The position numbers and the translations under genes were made by a program. A DNA stretch of 64,000 bases from an uncultured Pelagibacteraceae bacterium. GTDB taxonomy: Bacteria; Pseudomonadota; Alphaproteobacteria; Pelagibacterales; Pelagibacteraceae. The notes beneath the pieces are model-generated. The model saw only the letters and a program-made list of their open reading frames with translations. It ran no database searches and was not told the origin of the DNA. This document shows positions 9,185-16,861 of this stretch, piece by piece (the stretch's first letter is position 1; every line of letters begins with the position of its first letter). The stretch spans positions 1-64,000 of the forward strand of contig CACMTO010000003.1 of the NCBI GenBank assembly GCA_902616645.1, given 5' to 3'.

Positions 9185-10255
9185 ATGATACTCAAAAAAT
9201 ATTTGGTAATTATACCAGGTATAATTTTAGCATTCGTGCTTTATACACTTTCTCAAGGCTTCAATAATATAATAGGTATAGAACTTTTGGGTTATACAAA
9301 AAGTCCGATTTCAACTGCAATGATAGCTATATTAATTGGAATATTTTTTGGAAATATTTTTAAAGTCAGAGACAGTTTTCAAAAAGGTTTAGATTTTACA
9401 AGAGAATATATTTTAAAACTTGGAATTATTTGTTTGGGAATTCAACTTAAGCCATTTGAATTTTTAGATTTTGGTAAACTTGCTATTCCATTAATATTAA
9501 TTTGTATCATTAGCGTATTAATAATAATAAAACTTTTGATAATAAAATTTAAGATACCCACAAGGATGGCTTATCTAATATCTATTGGAAGTACAGTTTG
9601 TGGTACAACCGCCATTATGGCTACAGCTCCAGTAATCAAAGCAAATAAAAATGAAATATCATATGCTATAGCAAATATCACTTTATTCGGTATAATGTCT
9701 ATGCTTCTTTACCCTTATTTTGCTAATTATTATTTTGATAATGATCCGTTATTTGTCGGACTTTTTTTAGGAACTTCAATTCATGAAACTTCTCAGGTTG
9801 CAGCAGCTGGTTTGATTTATGATCAACAGTTTAACAGTCCAGAAACTTTAAATATTGCTACTATTACAAAGCTTATAAGAAATACTTTTTTGATTATAAT
9901 GATCCCTTTATTTGCTTTTCTTTACAATAGAGGTCGTTCCAGTAGTAAAAGCTATTCAATATTAAAAATATTTCCTTACTTTGTTTTAGGATTTGTAGGA
10001 ATGATTATTCTTAGAAATACAGGTGATCAATTATTTGCCACTGACAACAGTAAATGGCTTGAAATAATTGAAATTATAAAATTTTCATCAAAGATTTTTT
10101 TGACAATGGCAATGGCCGCTATCGGTTTATCAACAGATTTAAAGGACGTTAAAAAAATGGGTTTTAAGCCCTTTTTTGTAGGTTTCATAGCTATGCTTAC
10201 TGTTGGTGTTATTTCTATTTTTACAATTGAGATTTATTTAAAATTTTTTATTTAG
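9185..10255 (+). CDS. YeiH/UPF0324-family putative sulfate or sulfite exporter
   Basis: A 356-residue membrane protein with about ten hydrophobic segments and the UPF0324 motifs TVCGTTAIMATAPVIKA and SIHETSQVAAAG. Members are proposed anion (sulfate/sulfite) exporters. I use ATG 9185 rather than TTG 9179. It follows suyB by twelve bases, so it is probably in the suyAB operon and could relieve sulfite pressure from sulfonate cleavage. It ends in an eight-base tail-to-tail overlap with the next gene. Direction and substrate of transport are inferred from context. Confidence 0.75.
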   Translation: MILKKYLVIIPGIILAFVLYTLSQGFNNIIGIELLGYTKSPISTAMIAILIGIFFGNIFKVRDSFQKGLDFTREYILKLGIICLGIQLKPFEFLDFGKLAIPLILICIISVLIIIKLLIIKFKIPTRMAYLISIGSTVCGTTAIMATAPVIKANKNEISYAIANITLFGIMSMLLYPYFANYYFDNDPLFVGLFLGTSIHETSQVAAAGLIYDQQFNSPETLNIATITKLIRNTFLIIMIPLFAFLYNRGRSSSKSYSILKIFPYFVLGFVGMIILRNTGDQLFATDNSKWLEIIEIIKFSSKIFLTMAMAAIGLSTDLKDVKKMGFKPFFVGFIAMLTVGVISIFTIEIYLKFFI

Positions 10256-11333
10256 CAGGTTTACTTTGGTATTTTTTTCTAAGGTCTGAAAGGAATCTTC
10301 TTATAAATGCAGCTGCCACTCCTAGTAAAATAGCAAACATAATAGAAAATAAACCATAAAAGAAAGCCATATCTTTTGAAAACTCAAGAATAAACTGAGA
10401 AAAGAAATTTAAATTTGCAGTTGATACTTTTGTAACTTCTTTTTGGATATGCTCCGCAAAAAAAGTATCATAAGCGATGGCAATACCAACTATCAAAAGT
10501 AAAATTGCGAGTAATGCTTTGAGCCCAGAACTATCAATTTTCTCACCTAATTTTTGACCGACCTGAACACCTATTATTGATCCGACAACTAACATGAAAA
10601 CTAGCATTAAATCTATAGAACCATAATTAAATGAATGTAGAAAAGTCACTATTACACTTACAAAGATAGTTACAAATAGAGATGTACCAGGAACAAGCCT
10701 CGTTGGCATTTTAATGATATAAATCATTGCAGGCACTAATATAAAAGCACCTCCAATACCCATGATTGCCGCTATAAATCCAACAACTAATCCAATTATA
10801 ATAGGTGTAAATATACTTTCATATAATTTTGACTTGGGAAATCTCATTCGAAAAGGGAGACCGTGAATCCAATAATGAACATGTAATTTTTTTTTCTCTA
10901 CTATGTTTTTTTTTGCTTTATCTATTTCACCAAGGCTCTCTACAAGCATTAAGGTGCCTATGATTGCTAAAATATACATATAAGCCAATGAAATAACTGT
11001 ATCTATTTTACCAATCCCTTTAAAATAACTAAATGTATAAATACCCAAAGCTGTTCCAATAGAACCACCAATGACAATTATAAAACCCATTTTATAATCT
11101 AACGTATTTTTTAGCCAATGAGTTGTAGATCCTGAAACAGATGTTGCTAAAATATTATTTGCTTCATTCGCAACTGCATATGCTGGGGGCACCCCTAAAA
11201 AAATCAAAAATGGTGTCATTAAAAATCCACCTCCAACACCAAATAAACCTGACAAAACTCCTACCAGAGCACTTAAAAAAAGGATTTCTATAGGATTTAT
11301 AAAAACTTGTGCAATAGGTAAAAAAACTTCCAT
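10248..11333 (-). CDS. TauE/SafE-family sulfite/anion exporter
   Basis: A 361-residue membrane protein built of two TauE repeats, with glycine signatures FGVGGGFLMTPFL near the N-terminus and IMGIGGAFILVPAM in the middle. The central cytoplasmic loop (around residues 130-165) is Lys/His-rich. TauE/SafE members export sulfite, sulfoacetate or other organosulfur anions. It lies between suyAB-yeiH and the apr genes, reads toward suyB, and a 44-codon membrane peptide gene sits just upstream, so a role in sulfite balance is likely. Confidence 0.8.
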   Translation of the reverse strand: MEVFLPIAQVFINPIEILFLSALVGVLSGLFGVGGGFLMTPFLIFLGVPPAYAVANEANNILATSVSGSTTHWLKNTLDYKMGFIIVIGGSIGTALGIYTFSYFKGIGKIDTVISLAYMYILAIIGTLMLVESLGEIDKAKKNIVEKKKLHVHYWIHGLPFRMRFPKSKLYESIFTPIIIGLVVGFIAAIMGIGGAFILVPAMIYIIKMPTRLVPGTSLFVTIFVSVIVTFLHSFNYGSIDLMLVFMLVVGSIIGVQVGQKLGEKIDSSGLKALLAILLLIVGIAIAYDTFFAEHIQKEVTKVSTANLNFFSQFILEFSKDMAFFYGLFSIMFAILLGVAAAFIRRFLSDLRKKYQSKPAK

Positions 11334-11360
11334 CTAATAATAAAAAAATTTTAATATTAA

Positions 11361-11495
11361 TTATTTAAAAGTTATAAAAGTCCCAAATAAGATAACGCTC
11401 CAACAAGCAAAAATCGCTGAAAAAATTCCAGTTTTAATAAAAGTTGTTTTCTTGTTGATAAGCTTATTTAGAATTTTTAAATATGAAACACGCAT
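11361..11495 (-). CDS. Predicted 44-residue single-span membrane peptide
   Basis: A short frame, ATG at 11495 to TAA at 11361, encodes a basic N-terminus (MRVSYLKILNKLINKK) followed by one hydrophobic helix of about 20 residues (residues 22-42) with a Cys-Trp pair at 31-32. It sits 44 bases before the apr-linked gene ends and 27 bases before the TauE gene, all on the same strand. The fit between genes and the positive-inside membrane layout support it as real, possibly a small accessory of the TauE carrier. No homologue is claimed. Confidence 0.5.
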   Translation of the reverse strand: MRVSYLKILNKLINKKTTFIKTGIFSAIFACWSVILFGTFITFK

Positions 11496-11539
11496 CTAAA
11501 CTACTGAATACACCCAGTAAAAAAATTGTCAAACTATAA

Positions 11540-11890
11540 TTAATAAATTGTTGCTCCAAAGATCTTTATCTCACCGTCCTCAACACCCAAGACTAACCTT
11601 CCTAAGAACTCTCCGGGTATTTCCCTATTTGTCTGTTTGATTAATACCGTTATGTGCTCACCACGTCTTAAAGTCCCGAAAGGTTTATAAGTTTCATTTA
11701 GATTTGTGATAATCTTATTGTTTGCCCATTGTTTTCCTAGTTCAACCTCATTAGCACCAAACAACATTTGAGTTGAAAAATCCTTAGTAAAACCACCATA
11801 ATCTTTCATATTCGAGGCTCTTACTAAATTATCCCAAAAAGGCTTGGCAATTACAAAAATCTCCTCATCCGATTTTTCTAAAAGATCCAT
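11540..11890 (-). CDS. Unidentified 116-residue protein next to aprA
   Basis: A soluble-looking protein with no signal peptide or membrane span. The pattern, an N-terminal helix (DEEIFVIAKPFWDNLVRA) followed by alternating strands, resembles small alpha/beta NTF2-like folds, but I cannot name a family. It follows aprA by 17 bases on the same strand, so it is probably the last gene of an aprM-aprB-aprA transcript. A role in Apr assembly or sulfite handling is only a guess from position. Confidence 0.7.
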   Translation of the reverse strand: MDLLEKSDEEIFVIAKPFWDNLVRASNMKDYGGFTKDFSTQMLFGANEVELGKQWANNKIITNLNETYKPFGTLRRGEHITVLIKQTNREIPGEFLGRLVLGVEDGEIKIFGATIY

Positions 11891-11907
11891 AAATTTAAAT
11901 TATAATA

Positions 11908-13767
11908 TTATGAGGCCTTCTTTTTCTCTTTTTCATCAACAATGTGATAAACAGGAACTTTTTCCAACGTAAATTTACCAGTTTTAGGATCTCTTCTTGA
12001 AACTGTTAAACAATGCCAATTTTCATCATCTAATTTCATGTGATCACCTCTGTAATAATAACCAGGCCAACGAGTTTCTTCCCTAAATAAAGTATGCTCG
12101 GTCACACATTGTGAAGTTAAAGCTCTATGTTTTAACTCCCAAGCTCTCATTAATTGATGATAGTCTTCTGCACCAACATGTTCTAAATCTTCTTGTAGCC
12201 ATGCTAAAAGCTCTAAAGCTTTTTTAAGTAAATTTCCGTTAGTCATATAATTTGAGGTAATACCCCCAACGTATTCATCCATAATCTTTTGAAGTCTTTG
12301 TAATCCTTGTATTGGGGAAATATAACTTGGAGAAACAGTTCCTCCAGTAATCTCATTCTGAGCTACAGTATAATTATCAAGTGGCTTGTAAACAGTTTTT
12401 TTGAAATCATCACACTGTTTATCTGAAACTTTAATTCCTTCTGCTTTTTGATCCTCAATATATTTTACAGCAGCTTTAGCAGCCAACCTTCCTTCGGTAA
12501 AAGATCCAGATGAAAATTTGTGAGCACTTCCACCTACAGTATCACCAGCTCCAAAAAGTCCATCAATCGTCAACATTCTATTATAGCCCCAGAAATATTC
12601 TGGTGGAGAAAGATCTTCAGGCCCACTCACCCATGCACCAGAACAAGTTGCATGAGATCCCATAACGTATGGTTCTGAGGTAGTTAATTCTGGATTTGTA
12701 TATTTAGGGTCAATATTTTGAGATGCCCAGACAACCGCTTGCCCTACAGTCATTCCTAAAAAATTTTCCCATCCCACTGTTTCTAAATGCGGATCTTGAA
12801 AAGCTTCTGTTGTGACCATATGAATCGGTCCATTACCTGAAGCTACTTCCTGAATAAAAGCATGGTTCCTCAAACATGTTGGAGTTGGGTGATGATCAAT
12901 ATAGTCTCCAACTAATTCTTTTGTTTGATCATACCATTTCTTTTCATAATTTTCTCCATTTGCATTTTGTGTGTATGTTTTTAAATGTAAAAAATATGCT
13001 CCAACAGGTCCATAGCCATCTTTAAATCTACATAAGACAATTCTATTTTCCATTTGAGTCATCTTCGCACCCGCCGCTATTGGTAATGCATAAGCGGAAC
13101 CATTACTCCATGGAGCGTACCAAGTTCTTCCCATACCTTCTCCAACCGCTCTTGGTTTAAAAATATGCGATGCTCCTCCAGCCGATACTATAACTGTTTT
13201 AGATCTAAATACATGAAAGTCACCCGTTCTCATATTGAATCCAACTGCGCCACCAATTCTATTCTCTTGATTTTCATCCATTAATAAATGAGTAACCATT
13301 ATTCTATTATAAATTTTATCAGCTGATTTTTTTGCAGCCTCAGCAACAATTGGTTTATAACTTTCGCCATGTATCATGATTTGCCATTTACCTTCTCTTA
13401 GATATCTTCCAGTTTTTTCATTTTTCATCATTGGAAGACCCCATTCATCAAACATGTGAACAGTTGAGTCTACATGACGAGCCATGTCGTAACCTAAATC
13501 TTCTCTAACCATTCCCATTAAATCATTTCTAGCATATCTAACATGGTCCTCAGGTTGATTTTCATCCCATTGCATACCCATGTAACAATTTATTGCGTAT
13601 AAACCTTGTGCGACTGCACCACTTCTATCAATGTTTGCTTTTTCAACGCAAACGATTTTTAAATCTCTTCCCCAATGTCTGGCTTCAAAAGTTGCTCCTG
13701 TACCAGCCATTCCGCCACCAACAACTAATACATCACATTCCTCGTAGTGTGTTTTATGCTTAGCCAT
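11908..13767 (-). CDS. aprA: Adenylylsulfate reductase, alpha subunit
   Basis: AprA is the FAD subunit that interconverts sulfite plus AMP and adenosine phosphosulfate. The 619-residue protein has an N-terminal dinucleotide motif (VVGGGMAGTGATFEA), the FAD/substrate region FKPRAVGEGMGRTW with YAPWSNGSAYALP, the HATCSGAWVSGPED block and a C-terminal helical domain. The length and motifs are those of AprA rather than succinate dehydrogenase. Its start shares one base with the aprB stop. With no dissimilatory sulfite reductase nearby, the sulfite-oxidising direction is inferred, fed by Xsc and SuyAB. Confidence 0.95.
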   Translation of the reverse strand: MAKHKTHYEECDVLVVGGGMAGTGATFEARHWGRDLKIVCVEKANIDRSGAVAQGLYAINCYMGMQWDENQPEDHVRYARNDLMGMVREDLGYDMARHVDSTVHMFDEWGLPMMKNEKTGRYLREGKWQIMIHGESYKPIVAEAAKKSADKIYNRIMVTHLLMDENQENRIGGAVGFNMRTGDFHVFRSKTVIVSAGGASHIFKPRAVGEGMGRTWYAPWSNGSAYALPIAAGAKMTQMENRIVLCRFKDGYGPVGAYFLHLKTYTQNANGENYEKKWYDQTKELVGDYIDHHPTPTCLRNHAFIQEVASGNGPIHMVTTEAFQDPHLETVGWENFLGMTVGQAVVWASQNIDPKYTNPELTTSEPYVMGSHATCSGAWVSGPEDLSPPEYFWGYNRMLTIDGLFGAGDTVGGSAHKFSSGSFTEGRLAAKAAVKYIEDQKAEGIKVSDKQCDDFKKTVYKPLDNYTVAQNEITGGTVSPSYISPIQGLQRLQKIMDEYVGGITSNYMTNGNLLKKALELLAWLQEDLEHVGAEDYHQLMRAWELKHRALTSQCVTEHTLFREETRWPGYYYRGDHMKLDDENWHCLTVSRRDPKTGKFTLEKVPVYHIVDEKEKKKAS

Positions 13768-14237
13768 TAATAGTAGACACCTTTTTTGAAAGATTCTTTT
13801 GGAACTGATGGTAATTCTTTATTAGTATTTAAACCCTCTGGCTCACTATATAGTCTCTGCGAGTTAATTTCTCCTTGATTAGGCGTATCGCCTTCAGCAA
13901 GCTTAGGTATAAATTTTCCCCATGGCTTAGTTGTTATTGGTGAAACAAAATTTTTCTCTGTTCCATTTCTGAATTTAATTTTCCAAGAGATAGTTCCTTT
14001 TTCCTCTTCTCTTCTAACTCTAACGCTATGACCCATCGGAGCAAAATCAGCATACCCTCTTACATCGATCGCATGATTAGGACATGCTTTGACACAAGAA
14101 TAACATTCCCAACAAAAATTTGGTTCAATATTTTTTGCTCTTCGAATATTTTCATCAATGTGCATTATGTCTGACGGACATATATCTACGCAGTGCCCAC
14201 AGCCATCACATCTTGTCATATATACAAAAGTTGACAT
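13767..14237 (-). CDS. aprB: Adenylylsulfate reductase, beta (iron-sulfur) subunit
   Basis: A 156-residue ferredoxin-type subunit that passes electrons between AprA and the membrane. Two [4Fe-4S] sites are visible: CDGCGHCVDICPS near the N-terminus and FCWECYSCVKACPNH about 30 residues later. The C-terminal half is the tail that wraps AprA in known structures. It lies between aprM and aprA in one transcript, overlapping aprA by one base. Confidence 0.95.
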   Translation of the reverse strand: MSTFVYMTRCDGCGHCVDICPSDIMHIDENIRRAKNIEPNFCWECYSCVKACPNHAIDVRGYADFAPMGHSVRVRREEEKGTISWKIKFRNGTEKNFVSPITTKPWGKFIPKLAEGDTPNQGEINSQRLYSEPEGLNTNKELPSVPKESFKKGVYY

Positions 14238-14270
14238 AATTTTTATTTTACTCCTTTTTCTATTATCATA

Positions 14271-15065
14271 TTAATAATGTTTTGACTCTTCTCTTTTTAT
14301 ACCTAGGCCAAATTGCTCAGGTGCATCAGCTGGAGGAGGAAGATTGTCTCTTGAGCCATCAGCTTCAGCTAGGTTTTTTTGTATTGCAGCTCCAGGTTTA
14401 TAAAACATATGAGCAAATTTAGACCAATAAACACCACCAAATAAAATTAAATTAGACACAACAAATAAAACTAAAAATAAATAGGATAAACCTGTTTGAC
14501 CATTAAATTGTGTATAAGACCAGGCTAACCCAAAAGTTGAACATGCAAGTAAAGCTAAAACAAATAAATCAGCTTTAATGATTCTATACCAAGGATGAGC
14601 TTCTGCTGATACATCAACTCTTAAAAAAAACCAAAACCAATATCCACCTAAACACGTTAATATAGCTCCTGCATGCCAAATCATTGACCAAGTTTGAGAA
14701 GTTGGTTTATCAGCACCTGTGTAACAAAAAACTAAAACAGCTGATGACACCCAAAATAAAATTGTTCCATACATTCCTAGAACGTGGGCTAATCTTCTTT
14801 TACCAAAACCTAATTCAGAAGTTGTTCCAATATCAACAACTGTTGTTTTAGCAATTACTGAAATTCTTTCTCCTGGTCCTAATTTTTTTGTTGCTGATAA
14901 TTTTGCTTTTTTTGCGTTATTAAAAAAATAAGTCAAATTTTTGTGATGTATCATTTGAATGATGGTCCCCACTGCAATCAATAAAACCATTACAACAAGG
15001 AAAGACTGCATAGCAAATGGTGAGATTGTTTCTGATAAAATTGAAAAAGGATTATTACTTAACAT
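14271..15065 (-). CDS. aprM: AprM-type membrane anchor of adenylylsulfate reductase
   Basis: A 264-residue integral membrane protein with about six hydrophobic segments, several histidines in or next to spans (IWHAGAI, RRLAHVLGMYG) that could bind haem, and a soluble C-terminal tail. Found first in the aprM-aprB-aprA order, it matches AprM, proposed to anchor AprAB and deliver electrons to the quinone pool in sulfite/sulfur-oxidising bacteria. The ATG has a good Shine-Dalgarno (AAAGGCGGAA) and a strong sigma70-like promoter upstream. Confidence 0.85.
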   Translation of the reverse strand: MLSNNPFSILSETISPFAMQSFLVVMVLLIAVGTIIQMIHHKNLTYFFNNAKKAKLSATKKLGPGERISVIAKTTVVDIGTTSELGFGKRRLAHVLGMYGTILFWVSSAVLVFCYTGADKPTSQTWSMIWHAGAILTCLGGYWFWFFLRVDVSAEAHPWYRIIKADLFVLALLACSTFGLAWSYTQFNGQTGLSYLFLVLFVVSNLILFGGVYWSKFAHMFYKPGAAIQKNLAEADGSRDNLPPPADAPEQFGLGIKREESKHY

Positions 15066-15118
15066 TTCCGCCTTTTGTTAAATTTTGAATTAATTTTAAC
15101 GTTTTATATATACTTGAA

Positions 15119-15147
15119 TTTATAGCGCAACCTCAAACTAGGGTCAA
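15119..15147 (-). promoter_or_regulatory. Sigma70-like promoter of aprMBA
   Basis: Read on the minus strand, TTGACC (15142-15147) and TATAAA (15119-15124) are separated by exactly 17 bases and lie 54 bases upstream of the aprM start. This is one of the best -35/-10 pairs in the window and implies high, possibly constitutive, expression of the apr genes. Confidence 0.65.
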
Positions 15148-15165
15148 TTTGTCATTTATAAGAGA

Positions 15166-15564
15166 TTATTTGTTTCTTTTATAATGTTGTTTATTTGGGA
15201 TCACAGACCGCACTCCTCCTTGAGGATTGTCAACATCACCGTATCTACGGGGAATCAAGTGAAGATGACAATGTAAAATAGATTGGCCAGAGACTTTTCC
15301 AATATTAGTTCCTAAGTTAAATCCTTTTACAGACGAGTCTTTTTTTGTTATTTCTTTTTTTAAAATTTTAATAAGATCATTACAAGCAAGCAACTCGTCG
15401 TTGGATAAATCAAAATAATCTTTTATATGTCTTTTGGGGATAATTAGACAATGATTCTTTGTAACTGGATATGAGTCATAACTTGCATAAGCTAATTCAT
15501 TTTCATGAATACATCCACTTTTTTTAATATTACAAAATAAACAAGGATTATTCGGATCTTTCAT
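15166..15564 (-). CDS. HIT-family nucleotide hydrolase/transferase
   Basis: A 132-residue histidine-triad protein with N-terminal CLFCNIKKSG, the catalytic HCHLHLIPR (HxHxH) loop and a C-terminal RYGDVDNPQGGVRSVIP extension seen in proteobacterial HIT proteins near folate genes. HIT proteins hydrolyse dinucleoside polyphosphates or nucleoside phosphoramidates. The gene abuts pabC, so it is probably the last gene of the pabB-pabA-pabC operon. Confidence 0.82.
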   Translation of the reverse strand: MKDPNNPCLFCNIKKSGCIHENELAYASYDSYPVTKNHCLIIPKRHIKDYFDLSNDELLACNDLIKILKKEITKKDSSVKGFNLGTNIGKVSGQSILHCHLHLIPRRYGDVDNPQGGVRSVIPNKQHYKRNK

Positions 15565-16341
15565 TCAATTAAATCTATAAGTATTACATTTATTTATTAC
15601 TAGATCGTAGTGTTTTGATAAAAACTTAAATTTTTCAAGATTTTTTCTTTTCCATTTAATCTCATCGATTGTTCTAACTGAAGTAACACCTTTTCCAGAG
15701 CCTACTAATAGTATTTCATCATAATTTTTAATTTCTTTAATAAGAATATCTTTTTTAATTATCTTTTTTATTTTTCTTTTAAAAAATTTATAAGTGTTCC
15801 CTTCGTAGAAATCTTTTTTTGGTGTAAAAAATTTTTGATCTTTAACAAATAATAAATTTGAAGTTCCAGTTTCTAATATTTTTTTATTAGATACCAATGC
15901 TATATCTGAACGGGAATTGTCTATTTTAGAGAGATATGATATTATTTTTTTGTATTTAAGATTTTTAAATTCTGGTTTTTCTCTTTTTAACTTAACTAAT
16001 TTTAAATTAAAATTTGATTTCGGCTTAACTCTCTTTCTTAAAGAGATTGATATAATTTTTTTATTTACAGCAATCCTCAATAAATGATTATATTTTTTCT
16101 TTTCAATTAAATTTTTATTAATTATTTTTAAAATATCTGATTTAAGAGATTTTTTTTTTATTTGATACTTTTTTAAAGACGATATTAAATTTTTTAAATG
16201 GTTTTCAAAAAATAAAATTTTTGCTGGTTTACCAAAAATCCACATAGTTGTAAAAATTCCATGATCTCCCCAAAGATCACTGAATTCTACCTGTTTAAGG
16301 TCTTTAAGCTGATAAGATTTTTTTAATAAGTATGTTACCAT
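15565..16341 (-). CDS. pabC: Class IV aminotransferase, likely aminodeoxychorismate lyase
   Basis: A 258-residue PLP fold-type IV protein. The presumed PLP lysine lies in KNLKYKKII and the cofactor-phosphate/Glu region in ILETGTSNLLFV, matching the VVEGTSSNLF pattern of PabC and branched-chain transaminases. Position directly after pabB and pabA supports release of pyruvate from aminodeoxychorismate to give p-aminobenzoate for folate. The only in-frame ATG that keeps the domain lies 38 bases inside pabA, an unusually long overlap. Divergence from textbook PabC leaves some doubt. Confidence 0.72.
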   Translation of the reverse strand: MVTYLLKKSYQLKDLKQVEFSDLWGDHGIFTTMWIFGKPAKILFFENHLKNLISSLKKYQIKKKSLKSDILKIINKNLIEKKKYNHLLRIAVNKKIISISLRKRVKPKSNFNLKLVKLKREKPEFKNLKYKKIISYLSKIDNSRSDIALVSNKKILETGTSNLLFVKDQKFFTPKKDFYEGNTYKFFKRKIKKIIKKDILIKEIKNYDEILLVGSGKGVTSVRTIDEIKWKRKNLEKFKFLSKHYDLVINKCNTYRFN

Positions 16342-16861
16342 TGATAGTTAAGAATGATTCTGGGTGAAATTGAAATCCATATATTTTTTCTTTATTATTT
16401 TCAAATGCCATCGCGATTTTAGAATTTAAACACCTCATAGTTATCTCAAAATTATTAGATTTGAAAGGTTCTTTTAATTTTAAAGAATGATACCTGCCGA
16501 CTTTAAATATTTGTCCTTTTTTAAATAAAGACTTGTTGCTAACTACTTTTACTTTTGATTGAAAGCCATGATAAATTTTTTTTTGTTCTATAATTTTAGC
16601 ACCCTCACAAAACAGAATGTGTTGGAAACCTAAACAAATCCCAATTATTTTTTTTTTTCTTTTAAATTTTTTATAAATTTTAGAAGTAGCTGGGTAATTT
16701 TTTGGATTACCTGGTCCAGGTGAGAGAATTATGGTTGATGCTTGTCTAATTTTATTTTCATTTATTTTATCATAATTATCACACTCAACATTATCAAATA
16801 AAGCAAATTGATGAACCACATTATGAGTAAAGGAATCGTTATGGTCTATTACATAAATCAT
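16304..16861 (-). CDS. pabA: Glutamine amidotransferase of PABA (or anthranilate) synthase
   Basis: A 185-residue class I amidotransferase providing ammonia to the chorismate enzyme. The nucleophile elbow is GICLGFQHI (Cys, Gln) and the His-Glu pair is in FQFHPESFLT; the oxyanion strand LSPGPGNPKN is present. It overlaps the pabB stop by four bases and extends 38 bases into pabC. Family members serve TrpE or PabB; the pabC neighbour favours PABA. Confidence 0.85.
   Translation of the reverse strand: MIYVIDHNDSFTHNVVHQFALFDNVECDNYDKINENKIRQASTIILSPGPGNPKNYPATSKIYKKFKRKKKIIGICLGFQHILFCEGAKIIEQKKIYHGFQSKVKVVSNKSLFKKGQIFKVGRYHSLKLKEPFKSNNFEITMRCLNSKIAMAFENNKEKIYGFQFHPESFLTINGNILIKKILSA

Noticed and set aside
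11908-13767. Fumarate reductase/succinate dehydrogenase flavoprotein
   Set aside because: Specific AprA blocks and adjacency of a two-cluster AprB and AprM identify adenylylsulfate reductase.
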